A stretch of 64,000 bases of DNA from Palaemon carinicauda (GCF_036898095.1 NC_090744.1:14547655-14611654); one strand, 5' to 3'. Shown: positions 48,990 to 61,924, counted from the first letter of the stretch. The notes: generated by a model from the sequence alone, not told the origin. Translations and numbers: made by a program.

Positions 48990-50480
48990 TAACTTCTTTA
49001 CTGATGAAGTTTTGACAGAATCAAAAGCTTTCTCATAGTCTATAAGAACCATACATGGTGGTTTGTCATAGTCCTTTGATTTTTTCATTAGTTTGATAAT
49101 GACAAGGATAAGCTGTCTGCTCTCCTTGTTAATTAAAGTGTAGCTGTCTCTCTATTTGGTCTAATATGATCTTTATAAATATCTAATGTATTGCTGAGTG
49201 TAAACTTATGGGGTGGTAATTTTTCCGGACTTTTGTGCCTCCCTTTTTGAGAATTACTATAATCTTATTTTTTTGTTTTCCAATCTGTAGGTATAGGGCA
49301 TTCCTGAAGACATTTTGTGTAAAGTTAATAGAGTTTTACTTCAATGATATCGCATCCATTTATTATAAAATCAATTGTTTGGCCATCTTCTGTTGCTTTT
49401 TCTTTTTCATGCCTTTTACGGTTTTCTTTACTTCTAGTGCCAGCTCTTGTGTTTCATTTTTTCTATGGGAAATTTTTTTTTTCACTCTTTCTTATAACAC
49501 TATAGCATTGTATAAGAAGCTTCTGCAATTTCCATCATTCCATCTCTTTTGTTGATAATATTTCCCTTTTCCTCTTTTAAAGCAAACTTTTGTTGGCGCC
49601 CTGTTCCACGTGTTCTTTTCATCAATTTGTTGCTTCTTTCTTTCTATTGTGTTCCCTCAATTTTGGTCTGATTATGTTTATGAATGTCTTAGATTTTTAG
49701 TTGGTTTATTTTTTTTAAATTATTTCTACTAATTCCATTACATATCTCTAGGAATTTACCTTAATTTCCAATCTTTTCTTTGTTAAGATTTTAGTCTATT
49801 CTATAGCTTTCCTTGATCTTGTTTTGGAACTTTTCCACCAATCTCTAATGCTGATTCTTACAAAAGGTTTGTTAAGTTACTTATAGCTTCTGTACTTTCT
49901 TCCATTTCACCCTGTAGCTGGGGATATCTATTCTGTATCGCTAGACTGAACTCATCAGGTTTTTTTTTCTTATAACAGGAGTATTTATTTTCTTACCTTA
50001 AATTAGTTTTTGTCTTTCTTTCCTTAGATTTAGAAAAACGTTACATCTCAACATTCTATGGTCACTTGATTTTAATTTTTTCAACGCTTACATCTTTAAC
50101 TAAATCAACTTTTCCATCCGAATAAAATGTATTTTGTATTTTGACTTTTCCATGTCGATATCTGTTTCTTTTTTATGAGAAAAGGTGTTCATGGATTTCA
50201 AGCTTATTTCTTTCAGAAAATTCTACAACCCCGTGTCCCCTCATTTCTTGAACCTACGTCCAATTTGTCTATTGCAGATTCTCCCCTCTTCTTTTGACCT
50301 AATTTAACATTGAAATCACCCCAAAACTATCTACATTAAGTTTAATGTTTTTGTTTTTATAGATATCTCCATGTCTTCATAAAAAGTTCTATTTCTTCCT
50401 TTGTATTGGATGTTGTCGATGCATTTGTTTGAATTATCTTCATTTTATACTTCATCTCTACGATTCCTAGCTGTTGCGAT
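48990..50480 (-). pseudogene. RTE-type non-LTR element fragment (endonuclease and start of RT)
   Basis: Minus-strand translation in shifting frames gives FWGDFNVKLGQKKRGESAID near 50,240-50,330, which fits the GDFNAK endonuclease block, then SRNEGT. Near 49,140-49,260 come ILKKGG, KNYHPISLHSAIH and QIERQLHFN, the RT start. No long ORF survives. It is the same family as the 4.8-7.5 kb element but covers the N-terminal part. Confidence 0.65.
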
Positions 50481-50509
50481 CTTAAAATCGTTACAGGTTC
50501 TTTTAATAT

Positions 50510-51735
50510 TTGAAATTAATGTTTCCAACAACCACCAATGAAACAAAAAAGAACAGAAAGAGTGGCAGAGAGAGGAATATCATTCTCGAGAGTCATTCAT
50601 GGCCACAAATTTCAAAATTGTCGCCACTTACTTTCGTGCCCCGTAAGCAAAGCGCAACCGATTTACAAGAGAATGAAGAAAGACGGGATCAACTTCAAGA
50701 AAATTTGATTCTTTTAAGTTTTGAGGAACAATGCTTCAAGATAACACCTAATGCAGTGTCAGAAATTGGTGAATTGAAATGCAGGCACGAAAAGCCGACA
50801 CAAGCTTGTTGTTACATTCTCACCATGCAGCTGAGTCTGGGTACAAGTAAGTTTTGCTGATTGCAAAGGACACAGATTTCATGATTATCTCCCTTGCCTT
50901 ATGCAGAAATACTGATTGCCAAATGCACATGAGATGTGGAACAAAAAACTGATCAGTATCAAACTTGGTGTAAGCCTGGGTCATGATATATGCAATGTCT
51001 TAATAGGTCTCTATTCATTCACAGGCTGCGACTCAGTCAGTGCTTTTTCTGACCAAAGAAAACTCAAAGGATTGCAACTCCTGAAACAGAACCAGAATTT
51101 CCAGAAAGCCTTCACTACCCTTCGTGAACGACTGGCGAGTTATTTGATGCCCTCCAGGAGTTCACATGCAATCTGTTTGCAGCCTGAACAAACATTAGTT
51201 GCTTAAATGAACTTCGCTACCAGGTCTGGTGAATGAAAAAAATACCAGGAGATTCAGGTCAATTACCACCTTGCAAGGACAGCCTTCAACAACACTTGCT
51301 GGTGGTGCTGTCTGTAACTTTCACCAGTTCTTGGAATGTTCACCCTTCATCATTTGCATGGAATACATGCCTCTGGTGTACACCTTCACTCAACAGCTTG
51401 ACAGCCTTTTCCTTTTCCAGATGTACCACATCCATAGGATGACCGTTGTTTGTTCACACAAGACAATGGTAAGCTTGAAGTACAAGGATTACCAGGCTCT
51501 CCTGCACCTCAGGTAATCTTAGAGCTCGTCTCATGCAAATGTGCAAAAATCTGCCAGCTGGCAAATTGTCAGTGCCTTGTCAGTGGACTCCCATGCACAG
51601 AAGAGTGAAAGTTGCAAACCTGTACAAAAATGGAAAAACGTGACAAATCTATGGACTCCAATGATGAACTGGACGAGGATGACTCCTTTGGATAACCAAA
51701 TACAAATTATTTACACAGTACTGGAAATAGATTAA
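50510..51735 (+). pseudogene. Pseudogene of an uncharacterised invertebrate family with CXC-like tail
   Basis: Across three frames the translation gives ADTSLLLHSHHAAESGYK (near 50,790-50,845), VLLIAKDTDFMIISLA, then HDICNVLIGLYSFTGCDSVS in ORF 50,916-51,206. A Cys-rich tail CKCAKICQLANCQCLVSG lies near 51,535-51,590. I know this combination (ADTR-LLHA, D-DTDV, GCDTVSAF, terminal CXC) only from uncharacterised, often repeated invertebrate proteins. The Asp-rich first half resembles a PIN-type nuclease layout, which is inference. At least two frameshifts and in-frame stops break it. The CXC-like tail recalls the tail of the transposase at 11.2-11.3 kb. Confidence 0.5.
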
Positions 51736-51819
51736 AAGAAAATAACTTTATAACAACCAATTGTTACAAATTTTCTAATGAAAGGCCTATACTATAACAT
51801 ATAACATAATTAATATTGA

Positions 51820-51839
51820 ACAACAACAACAACAACAAT

Positions 51840-51878
<39 letters not shown>

Positions 51879-51892
51879 AACAACAACAACCA
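51820..51892. repeat. (AAC)n microsatellite
   Basis: About 70 bases of AAC/CAA repeats with a few AAT units. Confidence 0.95.
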
Positions 51893-52262
51893 TAAAGTAT
51901 ACTGCAAATCATAATTTGCCAAAGTATTCAGAGAAATATTATATTAAAAAATAAGATTCATGGGCATCTTTAGTTACACAAATAACCTATTTTAGATAAA
52001 AAAAAAAATTATTTCTTGATTATATCAATGATCTAGGTGACACAAAATTCATAGTGCTTCATATGAACTCTTCAGTCATATAAATAGATGTTACTGCAAT
52101 GTTGCATCATTACTGTAATGTAGCTGAAAAATTTCACATAGAAACCTACAAGATACAGATGTCCAACAAGCAGTTCTGGAAAGTAGACATGATCAGCTTT
52201 CAGAAAATATCCGTCTCAATTTGTACCTCTGATTGATACCAATAAGAAAAAGGCCTCTGGTC
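51893..52262. other. No gene seen
   Basis: AT-rich spacer between the AAC repeat and the gypsy fragment. Confidence 0.5.
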
Positions 52263-53990
52263 CATGAACTAGATGTCTTCAGGGTTCTTGGGCACCTGAT
52301 AATACCCCTTCAGGAGGTCTAGCATAAAGAAAACCTTCGTATTGTGGAAGTAGGGGGTCACGTCGGCAATGTTTGGGAAGGGGCAGTAGTGATCCGGTTC
52401 TGTCTGCATGTTCAGTGCCTGTAATCCCCACATGAGCGCAGAGAGCCATTTCTCCTCAGAACGATGTGTAAGGGTAACGACCACGGGCTTGAGGCCTTTT
52501 GGTGAAGGGCCTTTTCTTCTATTTTGGTGAATGTTTGTTTAGTGGCTCCAAACAATTCAGTGCCAGAATCTGGTGAATACCTGGGGCCCTGTCATCGTGA
52601 AATAGTGATAAACACCATATTTGGAGGGAACCGTGGGCATTTGACAAAGATCTAGACAGAAAACATCCTGGTACGATGTGAGGAGGTGGGCATGGGTGGA
52701 TGCACTGGTGTGGAGAGCAAAGTTGGAGGGGACGGGTTGGAGAGGCGTCAAGGAGTAAGAGTCCATGTTGACTAACTATCAGTGAGCTGCATTGACCATG
52801 AGGTGGAAATGTGAGAGGAAATCCACTCCGACAATTAGCAATGGGATGTCAGCAACGAGAAACTTCAAAATGTATTTGGTGCTTCCATACAGCAATGTGA
52901 GGTTTTCATAACCATGGATGGATATCGTAGAGCCATTGATGGCTATCATGTGAACATCAGCAGTCTTAGACAGATTATGTCGTGTCCTGGAGTGTGGCTT
53001 CTTGGCGGAAGAGATTGGCAAGCACCCGTGTCCACCAAAATTGGCACACCGTACTAAATCATGTGAAAAGAAAAGATTAGTGACAGAGGAGGACACCGCC
53101 ACAAGCGATGGCCTACTTACACGTTTATTTGCCACTGGCAACCATTCACGCATTTATTTACAGCGGCCCTAAATTTAAAATGGTAGTAGCATAACTGCAG
53201 CCAATGGGCATCGGTAAGTGGCTGGAGAAGTCGTTGGTTTAGGCGTAAGCAAGGGGTGGTATATGTGGGTGGTGGTCGGCTTCTTCCTCGCTCCGGCATA
53301 TCCCGGGGTGGGGGTCTATGTCCTACCGCATTCAAGTCAGCTTTGGTTGATATTGAATAGTTGTCCACTTCGTCAGGAGTGGAGGGGTTGATGGGAGTCT
53401 GGAAGGTGGGGAAGTGGCTGCTCATAAGGGCGTCAACTTTGGTCATCATGTCCTTTATGGGCAAAATATGAACATCAGGGATGGCAGCATATATAAGTTC
53501 AGCTAGGCGCTGTACCCAAAGGGTACGAAGTAGATTTACTTCACGAGGTGTGCCGTCTGTGGCAGTTTGCATGCAAACAATACTGGTCCATTCCCTGAGG
53601 GCAAGCGGTTGTTGAGAGAGCTGAAAAAGTTTTGCTATGCAAGCAGCTGTTGATGGTGAGTACTGCTCAAAAGGGTGTGATTGAGCGCAGTACGTTATTG
53701 GGATGTCCCCTTTCTTGCACAGCCAATCGCAGATTTCTTGGAAAGTGTCCCTGGGGATCGCTGTGAAAACTTAATCTGCTTTAGTGCTTGACCGAGTCTT
53801 GCCCTTGATGCGAAACTTGACTTCAGCGCACTGAAACCTGGAAATTGCTTTTCCACTTGCGAGGGGGATAATTTAATTGAGGCAACATGTGCCGAAGAGG
53901 CAGGTTCGGTGGGCGGCATCTTCAAACAGTAGGGTACAGGAGTAAGTGCGCTGGCGGGAGGGATTGGACATTCCTCTGGTCCCTAAATGT
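52263..53990 (-). pseudogene. Ty3/gypsy gag-protease-RT fragment
   Basis: Read on the minus strand. Gag parts at 53.1-53.9 kb include CDWLCKKGDIP, LFQLSQQPL, GTPREVNLLRTLWVQRL and STKADLNAVGH. The protease has LVDTGACQSL near 53,000-53,040 and then FLVADIPLLIVGVDFLSHFH. The RT start has LLTSYQDVFCLDL and QTEPDHYCPFPNIADVT, then LDLLKGYYQVPKNPEDI (52,269). It stops before the catalytic YVDD. Frameshifts split gag and protease. No LTR was found beside it. Its gag blocks match those in the small LTR element at 7.5-8.75 kb, so both belong to one lineage. Confidence 0.8.
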
Positions 53991-54872
53991 GTGAGGCATC
54001 AGTTAGATTGATAACTGAGAGACGAGGTGAATACAACTAACTTTATTTCAACAGACATCGAGCTTTTCATATGACACTTTCAGTGGAAGAAAGTCACAAA
54101 TATTCAAAGAGATCAATGCAAGAAAAAACAGGCTCAACCCAGTTCTGTTCACAGAGAGGGTTAGATTTCAGTGCCCCTCATAAGATGATGCTTCCATCAC
54201 TTTAAGAATTTCTGACTGGAAAATTCAATGTTCCAGTAATATTACACGCTTATAACACCTTATGATAGGTAAATGTTGTTTAGATATAATTAATCAGCAA
54301 TATGCCTTTGATTCTCTGCCCAGGAGCCACTGACCCCTCAGGTCCTCGCTACCAGAGGATGTGTGCACATGCGCAATTATGATATATGGAAGATGCTGCA
54401 ATGCAGAGCAGTTTGCTAAATTCCCACACTAAAAACATTGAGTACCAATATATGATTGAATATGTATAAGAAAAAAAAAATGAAACCTGCAGACAAAAAA
54501 CACAAACGAAATTCCTTTCTCAACGCTGCAAAAATGAAAATTTATATAGAAATCAATACAATCACTATAATTCACCACTAATTTCCTCTTTTTTAAAATT
54601 TCACATACAAGCAATCTGGTTAAAAAGACTTTTTTATATTAGTATCAGCACTCCTTCCTAGGTTACGAGAAATAGGGGTTCTAATGATGAAGCAGGGTCA
54701 GGGATGGGATCTTCGACTTCTTTTTCATCTTGTGTTATCTGATTTTTTCATGTGGTACAAGTTCTGTATCATGGACCACCCACCCTCTACTGTAGACCCA
54801 TTACTATGTCTAATTACTATTTCCCTCATCCTGGAGAGAATGGTCCACATGTAGATTTTTGGTACTGCCTAA
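53991..54872. other. No gene seen
   Basis: Spacer; only short ORFs without recognised domains. Confidence 0.5.
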
Positions 54873-54873
54873 A

Positions 54874-54940
<67 letters not shown>

Positions 54941-55190
54941 AATAAAAGCTAAGCTACAACCCTTACGATGCTATAAGCCCAAGTGCTTCAACAGGAAAGA
55001 ATAGCCCATTGAGGAAAGATAAAAAGTAAATAAATTAACTAGAAAATAAGTAATGAACATTTCATAAAAAGTAGTAGTAACATTAAATTAGATCTTTCAT
55101 ATATAAACTATAAAAAGTTAATAAAAAAAAAACAAAAACAAAAAAAACGAAAAAAAAAAAATTCAAGAGAAACAGGATAAGAAAGAATAG
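54873..55190 (-). mobile_element. 3'-end fragment of the 2A non-LTR family
   Basis: The reverse complement of the 3' UTR at 3,460-3,708 (for example gctacaacccttacgatgct, then ataagcccaagtgcttcaac), preceded on the plus strand by the (ATT)n tail at 54,873-54,946. No coding part remains. Confidence 0.78.
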
Positions 55191-56560
55191 TATGCCCGAG
55201 TTTTCACTTGCCTACATTTATTCCGCTACAATTCATGGGTAGCTATGGAGACGTCTGGACGCTCTACAATATAGCAGATATCGCTGTTTAGCAAAATTGA
55301 AGCAGCTGGCAATTGAAGTCGATAAACATGTAAACATGTAACCAAAATCATTATCAGCAAGTTATAAAAAAAAGTTAAATAACACTCTTATTATGTGAAT
55401 ACGGAAGCTACTGTAAAATAGTTAAAATTAAAGTCATAAAGGAATGAAAATTTTTTCTATCATGCTATTACTACACAACATCGGCTGCTCACGCTCTGTG
55501 GTTGGTGGAATTACCCTTTTGGAATAAGTGTCCGGCTTTTCTTCTTTCACCTTTCACAGCTTTTCTAAAGAAAAGTTACTGCGAATTATGTTATTTTTTT
55601 TTCAAACTACAGCTGTAATGAAACTATTGCACATAAAATCCAAATCACGTTGACCTTAGTGAGGTCAAGGAAAATCCTTACCTAATGCATTATGGTTTAG
55701 CAATGGTGTTTATGGCTTTCTTCAAGGCTAACATCAGTGGGTGCAAGCCCATAGAGGGCATTACTGCTATAGGCGTAGGTCGAGCATAAACATTCATATG
55801 GCATATTTACTCTCTTAATACCTCTGGAGCAGTCATTTCCTAATAATGGTGTTGATCACAATTCTTAATAAAGGGGAATAGGACAAGGACTATCAACTGT
55901 GCACTTTCTCAAGCTTGACCTCTTCCTAACTTTTTGTTTTGTTTTAATGCAGTAATTTTAGTCATTCTTAGTGTTTCTAATAAGGTCTATGTTATATAAT
56001 ATGGAAGGTCAAATGATAGCATAGTAGTAAATCAATGAATTATTATTCATTTGTTATTAACAATGTAGTATCAAAAATGATAAGCAGATTAATACAAATA
56101 GATAAATTAACTTAGGAAAGGTAGATAAACACAAAGAATAACAGATGAATAAACTAATTTATGTAAATAACAGTGAATAAACAAATAGAGAGAATAACAG
56201 CGAATAAAAAAAATAATAACAGAGAATGACTGAATAAACAAATTAAATCAGAGTATAAAGTTAAAAATAAGATACAATAATCAAATCAATTTAAAATTTT
56301 TAAATCAATATAATATTCAACTAATAAAAAAAGGTTATAACAAAATAATAATTGTCTATAAAGTATAATACATTTATAAACAAGACTAAGCAAAACACCA
56401 AAGAAATAGAAAAAGAACTTATATTAAAAAACAAGCAAAAAAAAAAAAAAATTGTAAATGCCATTAATATGGCAGACGAGAAATTTAAACTAATATAAAT
56501 TAAAATGAAAAATAGCCATACAAGTCGGTAATTAGTCGAAACCCCATTATTATCCATTAC
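55191..56560. other. No gene seen
   Basis: AT-rich spacer. A-rich runs near 55,130 and 56,430. ORF 56,321-56,581 (minus) is Phe/Ile-rich and has no family match. Confidence 0.5.
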
Positions 56561-57052
56561 ATTTCGTAGCATTTGAGGCATAGATACTACATGGTTGTAT
56601 ACAATTTGTTGCCTCTTTCAAAGCACTTCCCACTGTTTCAGCATGCCCCATAAGCTGATTTAAAATCCTTTCTTCAGAATTCTAGGCATTCACAGGCCAC
56701 GGCAGTAACTTTATGTCTCTCTTCTCGTCAAACCACCTCTTAACAATATTGGCCGTGTGAATGGAACAGTTGTCTTGCAAAAAACTATGCATTCTGGATA
56801 CGGAATGGCATACAAACGTACTGTTGGGACCAAGGTTTATAGACCTTAGTGGGAATCATCATCTCCTCCAGTATTTCTAAATATTTTTCAGCAGTGAACC
56901 TTTTGTCTATGATGGCTAACTCTCCCATACCGTAAAGGTAAATCCATCCCCTGCAGTTGGCCATAACGTGCCCAGTCCTAGCCTCCGTGTAGATATTCTC
57001 CTCCTCGTATCTTTCGTAGAAATAAGAGATAAAACAAAGTTACGATGCATAA

Positions 57053-58092
57053 TGTTATTAATGGCGGTCATTATGCCGCCTTTTTTTCAAATAAAAAACC
57101 CCGCCAGCAAGGATCAATCGAAATGCGACGAGTGTTGGGACCCTGCCTAGAGCCTCACCACATGTCCAACTATCCTATACCAGTCTACTCCCTTTGAGAT
57201 CTCATTTCCAGGACACCTTTATGAACCCCGTGGCGATGTCGAGATCCCAGGAGAAAGAGGAGGCCTATTGATGGGGGTATCGTGATACGTGACAAGGCCT
57301 GACCAATGGGACCAGCGGTCAGGCCAATTAACCCCACCAAAAGGGAGTTCAGTCGACCTAGGAGCGGCTGGGCATCTTTGTTCGCTAACAAACTTCCGTG
57401 AGAGAAACATCACCTCTCTTCACCCTCAAGACATCAGGGAGGCTGGACCTGACATATCCTCCACAAGGGAGGAACCAGAGTCCTTTTTACTAAGGTAAGG
57501 TGTCTGATTTTGAGATCCTCATCATCCGGACCTTACCCAACCTTCCATCCCTTCCTTATCACATCCCAATTTTTTCTTTTATCATTTAAAGAAAGATCCT
57601 AACCACTGAGCCTTTTTATCCTATTCCTTGTGTCCCAACCACGTGCCGTTTGCTCCTAACCTTAATTAATTCCCCCTGTGACAGTGTTGTTTCCCATGTG
57701 TAGTGTTTAAATTCCTAAGTTTGCACTTTTATTTAATTTGCTTAGAGGTTTTAACCACAAGACTTCGTCGTGTTCCCAGCCTGTAGAAGTAAGTGAGCGG
57801 TTAATAATTTAATTCATTTCCCTTTCCAGGAAATGAGATTGGGGTACTGAACCTTTCCACGGCCTACAGCTCCATGTGAACCCAACTCCCACTGAAGTGC
57901 CTCGTGGCTTAATTCAAATATAAAATAGTTACCTGTTATGCTCCCCTTTTTATTAACTTTTATTTAAATATTATTGTAAATATATTTATTTTGTCGATAT
58001 TCCTTGTCTTATTGCCGACTGGCGACCTTACCACTATTTTCCTTTGTGTCAGCCCAGAGTTCCTTATGCAAGGCCGGACTCACAAATACGGG
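57053..58092 (+). repeat. 5' LTR of the 57-60 kb element
   Basis: Homologous to 58,990-59,988. It has an extra block near 57,975-58,045 missing from the 3' LTR, and its last bases differ, so the exact 3' edge is uncertain. ORFs at 57,185-57,498 are LTR shadows. Confidence 0.8.
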
Positions 58093-58354
58093 TTTAGCTT
58101 CGTAGCCAAATTTCAGAGGACGAGGGTTTCCACTTCATGGCAGAGGAGTCCCGACCTCTGACCATACTCTTAATTTATTTTTGGATTCACCAGGTGCAAG
58201 TAGGAGTTCCCAATTGTGGGGTTTACTTAAATGGCAGTGTAAATTTCTTCCAGACATGGGGAACATTTCAAAATCAAGAGAATAAGCTCTCAGGCATGGG
58301 CTTATCTCTTGATCATCTTGGATACTACTGTACCATGCTTACCATGTGTTCCAA

Positions 58355-58516
58355 CTGACAGTCCTAACAGCAAATAACCCTCTAACCTACTTGATTAAGC
58401 TACACAATAAGAATAAAGGGCTCATGAGGTGGGGCATAGACCTCCGGAACTACTATTGGAAGGTCAAGCGCCTAAAGAGCTCAGATGAGAGAGATGTGCT
58501 CTCCCGGCATTAGTGC
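58355..58516 (+). pseudogene. Gypsy RNase H scrap
   Basis: TANNPLTYLIKLHNKNKGLM, then RWGIDLRNYYWKVKRLKSSD and LSRH, match the connection region of Ty3/gypsy RNase H (TDHNPLTYL ... DxLSR). The neighbouring RT and integrase are absent. Confidence 0.7.
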
Positions 58517-58989
58517 GTAATGCACAGTGCCATATCCATAACATGGCCATAGTCAGTAGTTTAATCTAGGTGGTATGAAAAATTTTTAATTGGCCTTGGT
58601 GTCTCCTCAGGTAGATAAACTTGAGGGGCCATCTTGGCATCATTAGTTGCATTTAATGAATTTTTATGTATTTATTTTATCTTTTGCATATATATCAATT
58701 TGCTTTAATTTTATGCCTACTATTGCACTAAGTCACTACACTTTTACTATTATTGCCTTTTTCATTTTTTAATTGTTGCTTCACAACCCCATGCTTACTT
58801 CTATGCGGCAGTCAAAGTTAATATACTATCAAAATAACGTAAAATTAAGACCCTAGTTTCAGCTTAAAAATTAATTTATTATCGTGGTGAGACTCACTGA
58901 GGGAGGAGTCATTAAGGCTAGTGGCTTCAGACCTTGCATGCTGAGATCTTGTCCTGTTCTAGGACAAAATCACTGCTAAAATGGGGGGC

Positions 58990-59988
58990 TGTTATTAATG
59001 GCGGTCATTACGCCACCTTTTTTTCAAATAAAACACCCTGCCAGCAAGGATGAGCCGAAATGCCACGAGTGTTGGGACCCTGCCTAGAGCCTCACCACAT
59101 GTCCAACTATTCTATAAATAAGTCTACTCCCCTTTAGGTCTCATTTCCAGACACCTTTACGAACCACGTGGCAACTTTGAGATCCCAGGAGAAAGATGGT
59201 CTATTGAGGGGGGTGTCAGGACACGTGACAAGGCCTGACCAATCAGACCAGCGGTCAGGCCAATTAACACCCCCCCCCCACTTGGGAGAAAAAGGGAGTT
59301 CAGTCGACCTAGGAGCGGCTGGGCATCTTTCTTCGCCAACAAACCTCAGTGAGAGAAACATCACCTCTCTTCACCCTCAAGACATCAGGGAGACTGGACC
59401 TGACATATCCTCCACAAGGGAGGAACCAGAATCCTTTTTACTAAGGTAAGGTGTTTGATTTGGAGATCCTCATCATCCTTACCCAACCTGCCATCCGTTT
59501 ATTATCACATCCCATTTTTCCTTTTATCCTTTAAAGAAAGATCCTAACCACTGAACCTTTTTATCCTATTCCTTATGTCCCAGCCATGTGTGCCGTTTGC
59601 TCCTAACCTTAATTAATTCACCCTGTGATAGTGTTGTTTCCCATGTGTAGTGTTTAAATTCCTAAGTTTGCACTTTTATTCAATTTGCTTAGAGGTTTTA
59701 ATCACAAGACTTCATCGTGTTCCCAGCCTGTAGAAGTAAGTGAGCGGTTAATAATTTAATTCATTTCCCTTTCCAGGGAATGAGATTGCGGTGCTGAATC
59801 CTTCCACGGCCTACAGCTCCATGTGAACCCAACTCCCACTGAAGTGCCTCGTGGCTTAATTCAAATATAAAATAGTTACCTGTTGTGCTCCCCTTTTTAT
59901 TAACTTTTATTTAAATAAAACTATTTTCTTTTGTGTCAGCCCAGAGTTCCTTAAGCAAGGCCGGATTCACAAATACGGGCGCGTGACA
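58990..59988 (+). repeat. 3' LTR of the 57-60 kb element
   Basis: Starts TG, ends CA; high similarity to the 5' LTR. Includes a C-run at 59,271-59,279. Confidence 0.83.
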
Positions 59989-60966
59989 ATAAAGATAGGT
60001 GTTAATCATAAATTCCTAGCCTATACTTAAATTTGCGCCAAGGAGACAAAAATTATTAGTAATAAATATATTTTCTATTGATTATTTTTACGAATGATAT
60101 AAATGCAAATATAAATTAGATTCCTTATTACAGAAGAAAAAATATTCATCAAATTGTCAAAACCAGTTATGAGTTTCAGATATATTACATGCAATTATAA
60201 CTAATATTTCCTAGTCCAGCAAATATCCAGAAGGAATGGTAGCAATATAAAAAGAGAATATTAGTTTTGTTGAACAAAAATGCCTTTTAAATAATGTTAA
60301 CTAAATTAAACTACTAATTACCCTCTCATCCTTTGTGAATCACAATGCCTTGCAAACATACATCTGTCCCAAACATTACAACCACCAAAACTACTCCTAA
60401 AAAAGTGGATAATGATTGGTCAATATACTCTCAGCTGTTACAGTTTGCAATTATTTACCTTGTATTTTTCCTTTTCCAGCAATAGACTTTTCTACGATTT
60501 GTTGACAAGAAAGTTTTCTCAACAGGAATGATGACCCGTCCCCAGAAATCCAACACCTCATCAACATGTTATTGGACAAACTGGAGTCTCATCAGTTTGT
60601 GCATCTCATTCAACTTTTCCTTCTAAGCACAAATGCGATGGTGAATTCGTTGTTCGTGAAGGCGTCTCCTCACAGTACATGCAGAGGTGTGTAAATATAA
60701 CTGCTCCCTAATTGCCTCCGCATTCTTGAAGTGATGGCTCTCAAACTCATTGAGAATGTCTCTGTCCTGCTCGCCTGTGGTGGCTCTTGGGGCACCTCCT
60801 CCTCCCATCGGTTCAACAAACGACAAATAGTGTCAAGAGAAATACCAAGCTGTCAAGAGATATTACTTGGATTGGATCCAATCATGGACAATCCAATTGT
60901 AATGCTCCTATTTATTGCCTTCTCAATACACCTACACTTTAGCTGTAAGACTTGCTGCCGATTCAT

Positions 60967-61924
60967 TATTGCTGTGCTACTCGCGTGAACATTTGGTAAA
61001 TTATGGCAACTAGCGCTTAAAATGGGCTCCATAATACTTCATTTTGTCTTTTTTTTACCTGTTGAAAAATGCTAATAGGCATATTTACCTATAGCACCTT
61101 GCCCATTATCAATGCGTAATAGTTTCAAATGAATTTATGGCTTATAGGTCTATCATAATATGTGACAAACTGGAATGCGTAGCATTACCTCACGTGTTAC
61201 AATTGAACCCCTGAACGATGTCTCTGACAAGCTACATATACACTCTCAAATCCGTAGCCTAATAACCTTATACATTGATAGAGAATGGAGTTACACGTTC
61301 CTCTCGTAAATAAGTTCGAGGCTTGATTTGCAATTTTACTCGCAGTAACTAGCATTATCTGCTGTGAGGGTATAACTTCATTTTGTCAAGTTTTAACCTC
61401 TTTGTGGTTCTATAGGGTGAACTATATTCTTGAGTTTTATTACCAACGTCTATCGATCAAGAAATAATGGCTTAAAAACAGGAAGACAGTAAGAAACAAC
61501 TGATTACAATTGTAAAGGTGGAAGTTGTGTAGATATCACACTTTCAAAAACAGGGTTTCATGCCATTTAACTTTTTCTTATTTTACGTTAATTATACATA
61601 AATACATTGTTATTTGCTGAACAGCACTTCACCAGATTGAAGAATTATTTTCTTTTTTATCGCGTGTTTACAAGCTCAACAACGTTTTACAGGCAGTATT
61701 GCCAACAGTTTTTTTCTTTTTGCTAGACACAGTAATATCTGCTAAACACACAGCTGCCAAACGTCTCCTTAGCTCCGTGTAAAGTGTACCGAAATGAATG
61801 CAACCAACTCTACCTTCAAGCAAGAGAATTCTAACCTAAGACAGTGGAAAACCATCATACAGAGGCTATGAAACTACACAAAAATGAAGAACAAAGGTTT
61901 GATTTTTTAGTGTACTGGAAACCA
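60967..61924. other. No gene seen
   Basis: Spacer; nothing recognised on either strand. Confidence 0.5.

Larger units (their letters stand above)
57053..59988 (+). mobile_element. Internally deleted Ty3/gypsy LTR retrotransposon with about 1-kb LTRs
   Basis: Two direct repeats, 57,053 to about 58,092 and 58,990-59,988, both begin TGTTATTAATGGCGGTCATT; the second ends GTGACA. A polypurine tract (aaaatggggggc) precedes the 3' LTR. ATAA flanks both sides (57,049-57,052 and 59,989-59,992), a likely 4-bp duplication. The interior is only about 900 bp. It keeps an RNase H scrap near 58,355-58,516 (NNPLTYLIKLHNKNKGLMRW, ending LSRH), so most of gag-pol has been lost. Confidence 0.83.
57011..60458 (-). 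other. Putative transposase intron carrying an LTR element
   Basis: Donor AAG|GTAAAT at 60,458 and acceptor CGAAAG ending at 57,011 restore the reading across NTR|YEEENIY. Without the LTR element the intron would be about 510 bp. Confidence 0.55.
56561..60966 (-). pseudogene. Tc1/mariner-like transposase pseudogene with a putative intron
   Basis: The N-terminal part lies at about 60,966-60,459. There is a helix-turn-helix region, PRATTGEQDRDILNEFESHH, EAIREQLYLHTSACTVRRRL (ORF 60,623-60,826), and then LDFWGRVIIPVEKTFLST. The C-terminal part lies at about 57,010-56,561: YEEENIYTEARTGHVMANC, GWIYLYGMGELAIIDKRFTA, and a decayed QDNCSIHTANIVKRWFDEKR block. The two halves join in frame if 60,458-57,011 is removed as an intron (GT...AG). 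Frameshifts and stops elsewhere show the gene is dead. Terminal inverted repeats were not found. Confidence 0.72.

Noticed and set aside
57185..57498. Small ORFs at 57.2-57.5 and 59.1-59.4 kb with similar proteins
   Set aside because: They are copies of each other because they lie in the two LTRs. No domain is present and both strands are open.
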